DNA of 64,000 nucleotides from assembly GCF_900167555.1 (NCBI RefSeq), contig NZ_FUYF01000009.1, positions 1-64,000 of the forward strand. Direction: 5' to 3'. This DNA comes from Gemmiger formicilis. Its GTDB lineage: Bacteria; Bacillota; Clostridia; Oscillospirales; Ruminococcaceae. Shown piece by piece: positions 34,228-43,072 of this stretch (positions within the stretch are counted from its first letter, which is position 1; every line of letters begins with the position of its first letter). The position numbers and the translations under genes are program-made. The notes beneath the pieces are model-generated. The model searched no databases, had not been told where the DNA came from, and saw only the letters and a program-made list of their open reading frames with translations.

Positions 34228-35075
34228 TGAAGAACCTGACCAAGCTGACCGCCCTGACCCTGACCGCCGCGCTGGCCCTGACCGCCTGCGGCAGCAGCGC
34301 CGCCGCCACCGCGCCCGCAGCGGAATCCGCCGCCGGGAGCACCGCCGAGGCCGCGTCCGGCGACCTGTTGAGTGAGATCCAGGCCAAGGGTACCATCACG
34401 GTTGCGATGGAGGGCACATGGGCACCCTGGACCTACCACGATGAAAACGACAACCTCGTCGGCTACGACGTCGAGGTCGCCACCGAGATCGCGAAGAAGC
34501 TGGGCGTTGAGCCGCAGTTTGTCGAGGGCGAGTGGGACGGCCTGCTGGCCGGTCTGGACGCGGGCCGCTATGACATCATGGTCAACGGCGTGGACATCAC
34601 CCCCGAACGCGCCGAAAAATACGACTTCTCGACGCCCTACGCCTTCAACCGCACCGCCGTCATCACCAAGGCCGACGATGACAGCATCAACACGCTGGAG
34701 GACCTGAAGGGCAAAAAGACCGCAAACACGATCTCCAGCACCTACGCCGAGCTGGCCGAGCAGTACGGCGCGACGGTGACGGGCGTTGACGACCTGAACC
34801 AGACGTTTGAGCTGCTGCTGAGCGGGCGCATCGACGCGACGCTGAACGCCGAGATGACCTTCTACGATTACACGAAGGAGCACCCCGACGCGAATGTGAA
34901 GATCGCCGTGCTGACCGACGATGCGAACCAGATCGCCATCCCGATGCGCAAGGGCGACGAGACTGCCACCCTGCGCACGGCCATTGATGCCGCCATTGAC
35001 GAGCTGCGCGCCGACGGCACGCTGAAGGCATTGAGCGAAAAATACTTTGGCCGCGATATTTCTACGGAAGAATAA
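34227..35075 (+). CDS. Amino-acid-binding lipoprotein of the ABC transporter
   Basis: This 282-residue family 3 binding protein has a lipoprotein signal (LALTAC, Cys 21) and an Ala/Ser-rich linker. Then come TITVAMEGTWAPWTYHDEND, LVGYDVEVATEIAKKLGVEP and YDIMVNGVDITPERAEKYDF, the usual ligand-pocket pattern with an Asp/Arg-type clamp region. Cystine or another polar amino acid is the likely ligand from overall resemblance, but the exact one cannot be read. It is the last gene of the operon, before a terminator. Confidence 0.92.
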   Translation: MKNLTKLTALTLTAALALTACGSSAAATAPAAESAAGSTAEAASGDLLSEIQAKGTITVAMEGTWAPWTYHDENDNLVGYDVEVATEIAKKLGVEPQFVEGEWDGLLAGLDAGRYDIMVNGVDITPERAEKYDFSTPYAFNRTAVITKADDDSINTLEDLKGKKTANTISSTYAELAEQYGATVTGVDDLNQTFELLLSGRIDATLNAEMTFYDYTKEHPDANVKIAVLTDDANQIAIPMRKGDETATLRTAIDAAIDELRADGTLKALSEKYFGRDISTEE

Positions 35076-35093
35076 CCTTTGTAAAAAACATAG

Positions 35094-35127
35094 AAGGGGC
35101 TGCTGCACACGCAACAGCCCCTTTTGT
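35094..35127 (+). terminator. Terminator of the amino-acid ABC operon (first copy)
   Basis: AAGGGGCTGCTGC pairs with GCAACAGCCCCTT, followed by TTG. The 35 bases from 35093 to 35127 recur exactly at 35300-35334, on the other side of a repeat element. Confidence 0.88.
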
Positions 35128-35128
35128 G

Positions 35129-35299
35129 TGTCGAAAAACCTCCCTCTGCGAGGGAGGTGCCCCGAAGGGGCGGAGGGAGAAAACCTTGCCATAACCCGAA
35201 ATATTTCGGGCAACCGCACAGTTCTCTCCCCCACCGCCTGCGGGCGGAGCCCCCTCGCAGAGGGGGCCAAAGGGTGAGCACATCTTTTTTCGACAGTCT
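35129..35299. repeat. Family B repeat element, copy 2
   Basis: Starts TGTCGAAAAACCTCCCTCTG and ends TTTTTTCGACAGTCT. The interior hairpins match copy 1. It is bracketed by an exact 35-base direct repeat of the neighbouring terminator. Confidence 0.9.
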
Positions 35300-35336
35300 G
35301 AAGGGGCTGCTGCACACGCAACAGCCCCTTTTGTTT
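35300..35336 (+). terminator. Duplicated terminator (second copy)
   Basis: This is the exact 35-base copy of the hairpin at 35093-35127, followed by a longer T run. It now lies just beyond the end of the small gene at 35346 read on the minus strand. Confidence 0.85.
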
Positions 35337-35345
35337 TTGGGGAAA

Positions 35346-35552
35346 CTATACCTTGCGAAGGATGCCGTCGGTCAAATCGACGCTGCCGCCTTCCTCCATC
35401 CCGCCGCGGCGCAGCGCTTCGTCGGGGTAGGGGAGCACGCGCCGCGTGCCGTTAGCACCTTCCAGCACTACGTCGACCAGAATCGGCTGGTCGGCGGGCG
35501 GCTCCTCGCAGCCGTACATCTGTTCCTCAATGCGGAAAATTCTGTATTTCAT
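35346..35552 (-). CDS. Small unknown protein after hypA
   Basis: This is a 68-residue acidic protein starting 6 bases after the hypA stop. It begins KYRIFRIEEQMYGCEEPP and is rich in beta-type residues, with one Cys and the ending LTDGILRKV. I do not recognise the family. Linkage to hypA and the Fe-S flavoprotein suggests a small accessory of that operon. There is no signal or membrane segment. Confidence 0.6.
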   Translation of the reverse strand: MKYRIFRIEEQMYGCEEPPADQPILVDVVLEGANGTRRVLPYPDEALRRGGMEEGGSVDLTDGILRKV

Positions 35553-35558
35553 GCAGCT

Positions 35559-35933
35559 TCACGCTCTCTCCGGGGCGGTGGGGCCTGTCTCCACGGCCTC
35601 GATTTCTTTGATCAACATCTCATGGCCCTGCAAAAGGTGGGTGCGCGGGCTCTGGCAGTGGGGGCAGGTGCGGCCAAACTGCACGGTGGGGTACTGTTGG
35701 CCGCAGTCCTCGCACACGGTCACGGCGGGGATGGTCTCCACGGTCAGCACCGCGCCGGGCAAAAGCTCCGATTTCGCCGCCGCCCATTTCCAGCAGTCCT
35801 GCAGATAGCTCTCCACCACGCCGGAGACCTCGCCCAGCTGCAGCGTCACGCGCCGGATGCGCGTCACGTCGTTCTGCCGGGCCACGTCCTCCACCGTGCG
35901 GATGATGTGGAATACAATGCCAAGCTCGTGCAT
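35559..35933 (-). CDS. hypA: Hydrogenase nickel-insertion protein HypA
   Basis: This 124-residue metallochaperone delivers nickel to [NiFe]-hydrogenase. ATG 35933 overlaps the upstream stop by one base. It starts with the nickel-binding M-H-E (MHELGIVFHII) and carries the zinc site as two CxxC motifs, CEDCGQQYPTVQFGRTCPHC. The size is normal. It forms an operon with the large flavoprotein upstream and sits near hypB, yet no hydrogenase or hypC-F genes are in the window. Confidence 0.93.
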   Translation of the reverse strand: MHELGIVFHIIRTVEDVARQNDVTRIRRVTLQLGEVSGVVESYLQDCWKWAAAKSELLPGAVLTVETIPAVTVCEDCGQQYPTVQFGRTCPHCQSPRTHLLQGHEMLIKEIEAVETGPTAPERA

Positions 35934-38704
35934 TACTTCTCCTTCTTGGCAAAGCGGATCTTGATCTCGCGCTTCGCCATGTAGGGCAGAATGGCCTTGA
36001 ACTTGTCCTCGCTCCTGACCATCTTGCTGCACTCGGGCAGGTCGCGATGCAGGCGGATGGCATCAAACTCGCACTTTGTCGTACAGACGCCGCAGCCAAT
36101 GCACTTGTTCGGGTCCACAACGCTGGCACCGCATCCCAGACAGCGCGCTGTCTCGATTTTGACCTGATCCTCGGTCAGCGTCAGGTGCGCGTCGCGGAAG
36201 GAACGGTGCGCGTCAATGCCCGCATCCAGCGCGGCGGACTGGCGCGGTGCGCGGTCATACTCGCCCAGCGCCAGATTCGACTTGTCCAGCTCGTGGAAGT
36301 CGCGGCGGTTGCGGCCAATCGTCAGGCTTGTGTTGGGCTGCACAAAGCGGTGGATGGAAATTGCCCCCTGCTTGCCCGCAGCAATCGCGTCAATGGCAAA
36401 CCGCGGCCCGGTGCAGACGTCGCCGCCGACGAAAATGTCCGGCTGGGCGGTCTGGTAGGTCAGCGCGTCGGCCACAGCGCCCTGGCCGCGGCCCAGCTGC
36501 ACGGCCTCGCCGTTCAGCAAATCGCCCCACTCGATGCACTGGCCGATGCTTAAAACAACGTTGTCGCACGGCAGGGTGATGGTATCGTTTTCATCGTAGG
36601 TGGGCGCAAAACGGCCCTCCGCGTTGTAAAGGCCGGTGCACTTTTTCAGCACGACGGCGGTCACATGGCCGTTCTCGGAGAGGAACTCCTTCGGGCCGTA
36701 GCCGCAGGTGATTTTGGTGCCCTCCTCCTCGGCCTCGGCAATTTCCTCCGGCGAGGCCGGCATCTTGTCCCGCGGCTCCAGACAGACCATCGTCACGCCG
36801 TCGGAACCGCAGCGCAGAGACACGCGCGCCGCGTCAATGGCAACGTTGCCGCCGCCGATGACGACGGTCTTTCCGGTCATTTTGCGGCTCTCGTCACCGC
36901 CGACGGTGCGCAGCAGGTGGACGGCGGTCTCAATGCCCGCGGCGTCCTCGCCGGGCACACCGGCCCGGCGCCCGCCCTGACAGCCGATGGCGATATAGAA
37001 CGCCCGGTAGCCCTGTCGGCGCAGCTCGGCCAGCGTGACGTCTTTGCCGACCTCGACACCGCAGCGGATGTCAACGCCCAGCTCCTGCAGAATGTCGATC
37101 TCGGCGTCAATGACGTTTTTCTCGAGCTTGAACGAAGGAATGCCGTAGCGCAGCATGCCGCCGGGACGCTCGTTTTTCTCAAACACGGTGGGCTTGTAGC
37201 CCTGCACTGCCAGAAAATAGGCGCAGGACAGACCTGCGGGGCCGCCGCCGATGATGGCGATCTTCTGCGGCCACGGGCCCTGTAGCGACGGCTGGACAAC
37301 GTCGGGCACGTAGCGGTGCGCGGCGTTCAGGTCCTGCTCGGCAATGAACTTCTTGACGGCGTCGATGGCTACGGCCTGATCCACGGTGCCGCGGGTGCAG
37401 GCGTCCTCGCACCGGCGGTTGCAGACGCGCCCGCAGACGGCGGGGAAGGGGTTCTCCTTTTTAATAAGCGCCAGCGCGTCGCGGTAGCGGCCCTGCGCGG
37501 CCATTTTCAGGTAGCCCTGCACGGCAATGTGCGCGGGGCAGGCTGTCTTGCAGGGGGCCGTGCCGGTGTCATAACAGTTGATACGGTTCTTGTCGCGGTA
37601 GTCGATGGCCCACTTGTCGGGACCCCACTTCACGGCGTCGGGCAGCTCCTGCTTCGGGTAGGTGATGGGGCCGTCCTTCGTGCAGAGCTTCTGGCCCAGC
37701 TTGACTGCGCCCGCGGGGCAGTACTCCACACAGCGCCCGCAGGCCACGCAGTTCTCCGGCTCGACACGCGCCACGTAGGCCGAGCGGCTCATGTTCGGCG
37801 TGTTGAACAGCTGGCTTGTGCGCAGCGCATTGCAGACGTTGACGTTGCAGTTGCAGATGGCAAAAATCTTGTTCTCGCCGTCGATGTTCGTGATTTGGTG
37901 CACAAAGCCGTTGTCCTCGGCCTTCTGCAGGATCTGCATGACCTCATCGTAGGTCACATAATGCCCCTTGTTGGTCTCGACGAGGTAGTCGGCCATGTCG
38001 CCCACGCCGATGCACCAGTCGTCGGGGTCGTCGCCGCAGCCCTCGCCCATGGCGGCGCGGGACATACGGCAGCTGCACGGACCGGCGGCATACTTGCCGT
38101 CGTATTTTTTCAGCCAGTGAGAGATGTGCTCAATGTCGGCGGACCGGTTCTCGGTCTCGATGGCTTTTTCCACCGGGATGACGTGCATACCGATGCCTGC
38201 GCCGCCCGGGGGCACCATGGCGGTGATGTGCTCCAGCGGCAGGAACGTCATCCGCTCAAAGAAGGCCGTCACCTCGGGGTGGTCGGCGATCTGCTGCTTG
38301 TTCATATTGAAGAACTCTGCGCTGCCGGGCACGAACATCGGCAGGATGTACTGCTTTTCGCGGCGGGGATTCTCCCAGTTGTACTCCAGCAGACCGACGA
38401 CGGCCATCTGCTGCAAAAGCGGCTCCAGCTCCCCGGCAGGCTTGCCCGTGGCCTTGACCAGCTCGGGCAGGGTCATGGGCTTGCGGACCTTCATTTTTAA
38501 GGCGACGTCCGCCATCTCGTCGGTCACGATGGACGCCAGGCCCCAGTATTCGGGGTCATCCTTCGTCAGAATGCCCTTTTTGGCCGGGATGCGGTCCGTG
38601 ATCATCTGGCCCAGCCTGGCAATTTTCTCGCGGTACGGCTCGTCCCTCGGAATCTCGAAGGGCAGCCTGCTCTCATCCAGCGGGAACGCAGTGGGTTTGC
38701 TCAT
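35933..38704 (-). CDS. Fe-S flavoprotein oxidoreductase (GltD/NfnB-like core with extra ferredoxin domains)
   Basis: This is a 923-residue cytosolic protein; I use ATG 38704, 8 bases after AAAGGAGC. Residues about 1-250 are a helical, winged-helix-like region with a Cys cluster (GPCSCRMSRAAMGEGCGDD). Next is a 4Fe-4S box CVACGRCVEYCPAGAVK (near 325), then the GltD-type cluster region CKTACPAHIAV...VCGRVCNRRCEDAC, an FAD site AIIGGGPAGLSCAYFLA (near 475), an NAD(P) site VVIGGGNVAIDAARVSLRCG and GGDVCTGPRFAIDAIAAGKQ. A final ferredoxin-like box CIGCGVCTTKCEFDAI closes it. It probably moves electrons between NAD(P)H and ferredoxin or a hydrogenase partner; the partner is not known. Confidence 0.85.
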   Translation of the reverse strand: MSKPTAFPLDESRLPFEIPRDEPYREKIARLGQMITDRIPAKKGILTKDDPEYWGLASIVTDEMADVALKMKVRKPMTLPELVKATGKPAGELEPLLQQMAVVGLLEYNWENPRREKQYILPMFVPGSAEFFNMNKQQIADHPEVTAFFERMTFLPLEHITAMVPPGGAGIGMHVIPVEKAIETENRSADIEHISHWLKKYDGKYAAGPCSCRMSRAAMGEGCGDDPDDWCIGVGDMADYLVETNKGHYVTYDEVMQILQKAEDNGFVHQITNIDGENKIFAICNCNVNVCNALRTSQLFNTPNMSRSAYVARVEPENCVACGRCVEYCPAGAVKLGQKLCTKDGPITYPKQELPDAVKWGPDKWAIDYRDKNRINCYDTGTAPCKTACPAHIAVQGYLKMAAQGRYRDALALIKKENPFPAVCGRVCNRRCEDACTRGTVDQAVAIDAVKKFIAEQDLNAAHRYVPDVVQPSLQGPWPQKIAIIGGGPAGLSCAYFLAVQGYKPTVFEKNERPGGMLRYGIPSFKLEKNVIDAEIDILQELGVDIRCGVEVGKDVTLAELRRQGYRAFYIAIGCQGGRRAGVPGEDAAGIETAVHLLRTVGGDESRKMTGKTVVIGGGNVAIDAARVSLRCGSDGVTMVCLEPRDKMPASPEEIAEAEEEGTKITCGYGPKEFLSENGHVTAVVLKKCTGLYNAEGRFAPTYDENDTITLPCDNVVLSIGQCIEWGDLLNGEAVQLGRGQGAVADALTYQTAQPDIFVGGDVCTGPRFAIDAIAAGKQGAISIHRFVQPNTSLTIGRNRRDFHELDKSNLALGEYDRAPRQSAALDAGIDAHRSFRDAHLTLTEDQVKIETARCLGCGASVVDPNKCIGCGVCTTKCEFDAIRLHRDLPECSKMVRSEDKFKAILPYMAKREIKIRFAKKEK

Positions 38705-38742
38705 GGTGTGCTCCTTTTTGTGCCGTTGCTCCGTTTTTTGCA

Positions 38743-38832
38743 CAGTAGGGGCCGGGCATGCCCGGCCCGGTTGTAAATGGCGGACGGGCGATTGCGGCAA
38801 GGCCGCGGGCCGCACATGTGCGGCCCCTACAA
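38743..38832. repeat. Two short palindromes of the GGCCGNNCATGNNCGGCC type
   Basis: GGGGCCGGGCATGCCCGGCC at about 38747 and GGGCCGCACATGTGCGGCCC at about 38807 lie between hypB and the flavoprotein gene. Confidence 0.75.
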
Positions 38833-38846
38833 CGCGGCTGGATTAT

Positions 38847-39516
38847 TTACGCCTGCCACGCCCTGACCTGCTCTTTTAGCCAATCGGCCCATTCGTCAAT
38901 GCCCTCGCCCGTCCGGGCGCAGATCGGGATGACCCTTGCGTTCGGGTTGCGCAGGGCCACATACTCGCGGCATTTGTCCATGTCAAAGTCAAAATACGGC
39001 AGCACGTCGATCTTGTTGACAAGAACGACGTCGCAGACCTGGAACATCAGCGGATATTTCAGCGGCTTGTCGTGACCCTCGGGAACCGACAAAATCATCG
39101 CGTTCTTCACCGCGCCGGTGTCGAACTCGGCAGGGCAGACAAGGTTGCCGACGTTTTCCAGAATCACCAAATCGAGCCCCCCCGGTGCCCAGCCCGGCCA
39201 GTCCCTGCCGGGTCATCTCGGCGTCCAGATGGCACATGCCGCCGGTGTGCAGCTGAATGGCCTTGGCGCCGGTCTCGGCGATGGCGCGGGCGTCCACGTC
39301 GGAGTCGATGTCGGCCTCCATCACGCCGATGCGCAGCTCATTTTGCAGCGCAGCAATCGTGCGGCGCAGTGTCGTGGTTTTGCCGGACCCCGGTGCGCTC
39401 ATTAAATTCAGCAGAAAAATTTTTTCCTGCTTCAGCTCGGCCCGCAGCGCGGCGGCCTGTTCGTCGTTGGAGGCAAAGATGCTCTGCTTGACCTCGAGAA
39501 TTTTCACGTTGTCCAT
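38847..39516 (-). pseudogene. hypB: HypB nickel GTPase, frameshifted at a G7 run
   Basis: HypB is the GTPase that helps load nickel into hydrogenase. The first ~112 codons read normally (LNLMSAPGSGKTTTLRRTIA Walker A, GVMEADIDSDVDA, and LHTGGMCHLDAEM), then the frame breaks at 39178-39184. There the minus strand has ACC, seven G, then CTCGAT. With six G the next frame continues as L-D-L-V-I-L-E-N-V-G-N-L-V-C-P (the nickel/zinc site), then VLVNKIDVLPYF, up to the stop at 38847. All family motifs are present across the two frames. Sequencing error, phase variation or true loss are all possible. No His-rich N terminus. Confidence 0.88.
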
Positions 39517-39639
39517 GGGGTGCTCCTTATAAATTGGTATACGGTCTCTGCTAACATTTTAACATCGTGTCAAAAAATCCGCAATCGACGAATATGACAA
39601 AGAAAATTTGCGCAGTACGGACAAGATGACGAAAAAGCC

Positions 39640-39782
39640 CTAAGCCTTCCCCCTTGGGGGAAGGTGGCCCCGCAGGGCCGGATGAGGGAAAGGCGTGCTA
39701 TAACCGTCCGCAAACGGATTGCAGCCGTAAACTTCGCCCTCATCAGTCACCTTCGGTGACAGCTTCCCCCGAGGGGGAAGCC
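39640..39782. repeat. Family C repeat, copy 3, overlapping the recQ 3' end
   Basis: Starts CCTTCCCCCTTGGGGGAAGG and ends GCTTCCCCCGAGGGGGAAGC, with GCCGGATGAGGG and CCCTCATCAGTCA inside. Its right ~40 bases are read in frame as the last codons of recQ. Confidence 0.88.
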
Positions 39783-42040
39783 TCCGGTTTTATAAAGTGC
39801 TCCACCACCATCCGCTGCGCCTCCGGCGTAAACAGCAGCACTGAATACGGCGTGCCGCGGGCACTGACCTTGTCCTCGCTGCGCAGACCGGCATCCACAC
39901 CGGCAGGGGTCGGCACGTAGTAAAAGCCCTTCGTCGGCAGACGCTCCATGCCGATGAGCCGCTGCGCCAGCAGCCACTCGTCGATCTCCTTGATGGTCGG
40001 TGCCTTCACATCCGGGTCACCTGCGGCCTCGATCAGCGCGGCCTTCAGCTCTGCGCCGGTATAGCTGTCCTGATAGTTGAAGCTGCGCGCGTCCTCCGCC
40101 GTCAGGTAAAACGCGGGGCGCTCGGCCTTCGGCGGTTTTTTCTTCTTCTCGGACGGCAGCGGCTTTTCCGGCTCCGGTGCGGGCGGGTCCAGGCTCAAAA
40201 CGGCGTCGGGGTGGTCGGCGCGGTAGGCGTCAATGACCGCAAAGAACGCGGCACCGTACTTTTCATACTTGCGCTCACCCATGCCGTAGATGCCCAGCAT
40301 ATCCTCCGCGCGGCGCGGCGCGCGCAGGCACATATCCACCAGCGACTTGTCGCCGAACACGACGTAGGGCGGCAGTCCCTCGCGCTGGGCGGTGTCGAAC
40401 CGCAGCTGGCGCAGCTGGCTGAACAGCTCCAGTCCGGCGCTCGTCAGCGCGTCCATCGGGCTGCGGCGCTTCGGCTTCGGTGCGCGGGCCTGCTCCGGCT
40501 CACGCTGCGGCGGCAGCTTGACCAGCACCTGCCCGCCGGCCTTCAGCGGGGCAATATCCCCGATGTGCAGCACGGCGTACTGGTCGTCGCTCTGCACCAA
40601 ATATCCATCCTCCAGCAGCTGGGCCAGCAGGCGTTCCAGCGTCTCGCGCGGGGTGTCCTTCATCCGGCCGTAGCTCTTGAAGCGCTCGGCTCCCAGCTCC
40701 CGCAGACGCGCACGGTTCGCGCCTTGTAAAGTGCCGAACAAAATCGCTTTGCCGTACCGCCCGTGCAGCTCGGCCACGCAGTTGATCATCCACTTGGCGG
40801 CGTCGGTCATATCGACCTCGTCAAAATCGTTGTTGCAGCTGCCGCAGTTGCCGCACGGCGCGGTGGGATGCTCGCCGAAATAGGCCAGAATGTAGTTGCG
40901 CAGGCACTCCGTCGTCTGGCAGTAGCGCTCCATCGTCTGCAAGCGCTGCAGGTCGCGCTGGCGCAAAAGGTCGGCCTCCTCGTCGTCCATCTCGGCAAAA
41001 TCCTTTTTGTCCAGCAGGAATTTGTTGATGATGACGTCCTGCGCCGAAAAAAGCAGTACGCACTGCGACGGCAGCCCGTCACGCCCGGCACGGCCCGCCT
41101 CCTGGTAATAATTCTCCATGCTCTGGGGCATGTTGTAATGCAGCACGAACCGCACGTTGGACTTGTCAATGCCCATGCCAAAGGCGTTCGTCGCCACAAT
41201 GACCGGCGCGGTGTCGTAGATGAAGTCGTTCTGATTTTTGCGGCGTGCTTCGGCGGACAGGCCCGCGTGGTACTTTGTGGCCGCAAAGCCGTATTTGGTC
41301 AGAAGCTCCTGCAGCTTGTCCACATTCTTGCGGGTAGCGCAGTAGATGATGCCGCTCTCGCCGGGGTGGTCGCGCAGATATTGGATGACGAAATCGTCCT
41401 TGCGGCGGGTGCGCTCGACCTGAAAGTAGAGGTTGGGCCGGTCAAAGCCGGTCACAAGCACCTTCGGGTCGTGGAGCCGCAGCGTGCAGACAATGTCGTC
41501 CTTGACCTCCCGCGTGGCCGTGGCCGTGAACGCCGACACGATGGGGCGGCGGGGCAGACTGTCGATGAAGTCGAGGATCTTTAAGTAGCTCGGGCGGAAA
41601 TCCTGTCCCCACTGGCTGATGCAGTGCGCCTCATCCACCGTGACCATCGAGATGTCCGCCCCCGCGGCAAAGCTGCGGAACACCGGGCTTTCCAGCCGTT
41701 CGGGCGCGACATAGACGAGCTTGTAGCTGCCCTCGGCGGCCAGGTCCAGCGCGCGGGCGATCTGTGTTTCGGTCAGCGACGAGTTGATAAACGCCGCATG
41801 GATGCCCGCTGCGTTCAGCCCCTTGACCTGGTCCTGCATCAGCGAGATCAACGGCGAGATGACGAGCGTCAGCCCCGGCAGCAGCAGGGCAGGGACCTGA
41901 TAGCAGAGCGACTTGCCCGCGCCGGTGGGCATGATGGCCAGCGCGTCCCGCCCGGCCAGAAGGGCGCTGACGATCTCCTCCTGCCCGGGGCGGAAGGAGT
42001 CGTAGCCGAAATATCGTTTTAACGCTTCACGCGGAGTCAT
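39743..42040 (-). CDS. recQ: ATP-dependent DNA helicase RecQ
   Basis: This 765-residue SF2 helicase unwinds DNA 3' to 5' in repair and recombination. It has motif 0 FGYDSFRPGQEEIV, Walker A MPTGAGKSLCYQVPAL, DEAH box VTVDEAHCISQWGQDFRPSY and motif VI QEAGRAGRDGLPS. The zinc-binding Cys are in ECLRN...APCGNCGSCNN, followed by an RQC winged helix (about 410-510) and an HRDC domain (about 525-600). A further ~150-residue C-terminal region contains LNYQ-like helices. The last ~13 residues (EASPSGEAVTEGD) are encoded by a family C repeat. A TATAAT box is at 42072-42067. Confidence 0.95.
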   Translation of the reverse strand: MTPREALKRYFGYDSFRPGQEEIVSALLAGRDALAIMPTGAGKSLCYQVPALLLPGLTLVISPLISLMQDQVKGLNAAGIHAAFINSSLTETQIARALDLAAEGSYKLVYVAPERLESPVFRSFAAGADISMVTVDEAHCISQWGQDFRPSYLKILDFIDSLPRRPIVSAFTATATREVKDDIVCTLRLHDPKVLVTGFDRPNLYFQVERTRRKDDFVIQYLRDHPGESGIIYCATRKNVDKLQELLTKYGFAATKYHAGLSAEARRKNQNDFIYDTAPVIVATNAFGMGIDKSNVRFVLHYNMPQSMENYYQEAGRAGRDGLPSQCVLLFSAQDVIINKFLLDKKDFAEMDDEEADLLRQRDLQRLQTMERYCQTTECLRNYILAYFGEHPTAPCGNCGSCNNDFDEVDMTDAAKWMINCVAELHGRYGKAILFGTLQGANRARLRELGAERFKSYGRMKDTPRETLERLLAQLLEDGYLVQSDDQYAVLHIGDIAPLKAGGQVLVKLPPQREPEQARAPKPKRRSPMDALTSAGLELFSQLRQLRFDTAQREGLPPYVVFGDKSLVDMCLRAPRRAEDMLGIYGMGERKYEKYGAAFFAVIDAYRADHPDAVLSLDPPAPEPEKPLPSEKKKKPPKAERPAFYLTAEDARSFNYQDSYTGAELKAALIEAAGDPDVKAPTIKEIDEWLLAQRLIGMERLPTKGFYYVPTPAGVDAGLRSEDKVSARGTPYSVLLFTPEAQRMVVEHFIKPEASPSGEAVTEGD

Positions 42041-42108
42041 GAAGGGCCTCCTGAACTTTTTCTTCCATTATACCACATCCGCACCCCTGCGGCCAGAGAA
42101 ACGCGCAC

Positions 42109-42137
42109 TTTACACCGCGCACCGTCTGCGGTATACT
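42109..42137 (+). promoter_or_regulatory. Promoter of the nicotinamidase-like gene
   Basis: TTTACA, 17-base spacer, TATACT, 32 bases before the ATG; it diverges from the recQ promoter. Confidence 0.8.
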
Positions 42138-42169
42138 GGTAGCAAACCATAAAAACAGGAGCTGTCGCT

Positions 42170-42727
42170 ATGATTCTGGATATTGTTGTGGACGTACAAA
42201 AGGACTTTATCACGGGTGCGCTGGCGAACCCCCAGGCACAGGCCAACGTGGCCCACCTGGCCGAGACCGTTAAGGCTCATGCCCGGGCCGGGCACTGGCT
42301 GTTCCTGACGCGGGACACCCACCCCGACAACTACCTTGCCACGCGGGAGGGACGCCACCTGCCTGTGGAGCACTGCATCGAGGGCGAGGACGGCTGGAAC
42401 TTTGCGCCCGAGCTGGAGAACGCGCTGGACGGTACCGAGCCCGAGGTCTGCCACATCGTCAACAAGCCGACCTTCGGCAGCTATATGCTGCCGAGCGAGA
42501 TCCTTGACGAGCTGATGGCCCACAACAAGGCCGTGGACGACATTGACAAGATCGTCATCTACGGCTACTGCACCGACATCTGCGTCATCAGCAACGCCAT
42601 GGTGCTGCGTGCGGCCTTCCCGGAGACGGAAATCGAGATCCTGTCCGACTGCTGCGCCGGGGTCACGCCCCAGTCCCACCAAACGGCGCTGGACGCCATG
42701 CGGGCGTGCCAGTTCACAATCGTCTAA
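42170..42727 (+). CDS. Nicotinamidase/isochorismatase-family cysteine hydrolase
   Basis: This 185-residue enzyme has the catalytic triad of the family: Asp in VVDVQKDFITGAL (near 8), Lys in HIVNKPTFGSY (near 97) and Cys in YGYCTDICVISNAM (near 136). A PncA-like metal site is suggested by TRDTHPDNY. It probably deamidates nicotinamide to nicotinate for NAD salvage; other amide or isochorismate-type substrates are possible. AGGAGC precedes the ATG. It is a single gene just before the B12 riboswitch. Confidence 0.85.
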   Translation: MILDIVVDVQKDFITGALANPQAQANVAHLAETVKAHARAGHWLFLTRDTHPDNYLATREGRHLPVEHCIEGEDGWNFAPELENALDGTEPEVCHIVNKPTFGSYMLPSEILDELMAHNKAVDDIDKIVIYGYCTDICVISNAMVLRAAFPETEIEILSDCCAGVTPQSHQTALDAMRACQFTIV

Positions 42728-42761
42728 AGCGTATAAAGGCAAAATTGAAACCGACGCACTC

Positions 42762-42790
42762 TTGCGTTTCTCACCGCATTGTGTTATACT
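42762..42790 (+). promoter_or_regulatory. Promoter of the cobalamin locus
   Basis: TTGCGT, 17-base spacer, TATACT, 25 bases before the riboswitch P1 helix. Confidence 0.8.
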
Positions 42791-42814
42791 TTACACCGTA
42801 AAACTGAATACGAC

Positions 42815-43066
42815 AGCAGGTGCCTTTTTATGCCGCCGTTCGGCGCATGGGAAAGGGTAAAAGGGAAGCGGGCGCAAATCCCGCACGATCTCGTCACTGT
42901 GATAAGGGAGCCTGCCGCCAGGGTGCATTTGCACCGGTCACTGGGTTTTGACCCGGGAAGGCGGCGGCAGGCGTTGAGCTTTCAGCCAGGAAACCTGCCT
43001 GCTGCCGGGTACGGGGGCGCACCGCCCCAGATCACGAGGAATTGGTTGTACCGCAAAGCACCTGCT
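42815..43066 (+). ncRNA. Cobalamin (B12) riboswitch
   Basis: The outer helix is AGCAGGTGC (42815-42823) with GCACCTGCT (43058-43066). Inside, AAGGGAAGCGGGCGCAAATC and CACGATCTCGTCACTGTGAT are the conserved core, and GCCAGGAAACCTGCC is the B12 box. It binds adenosyl- or other cobalamin and, with the terminator right after it, turns down the cob/btu genes when B12 is plentiful. Confidence 0.95.
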
Positions 43067-43072
43067 TAAAAT

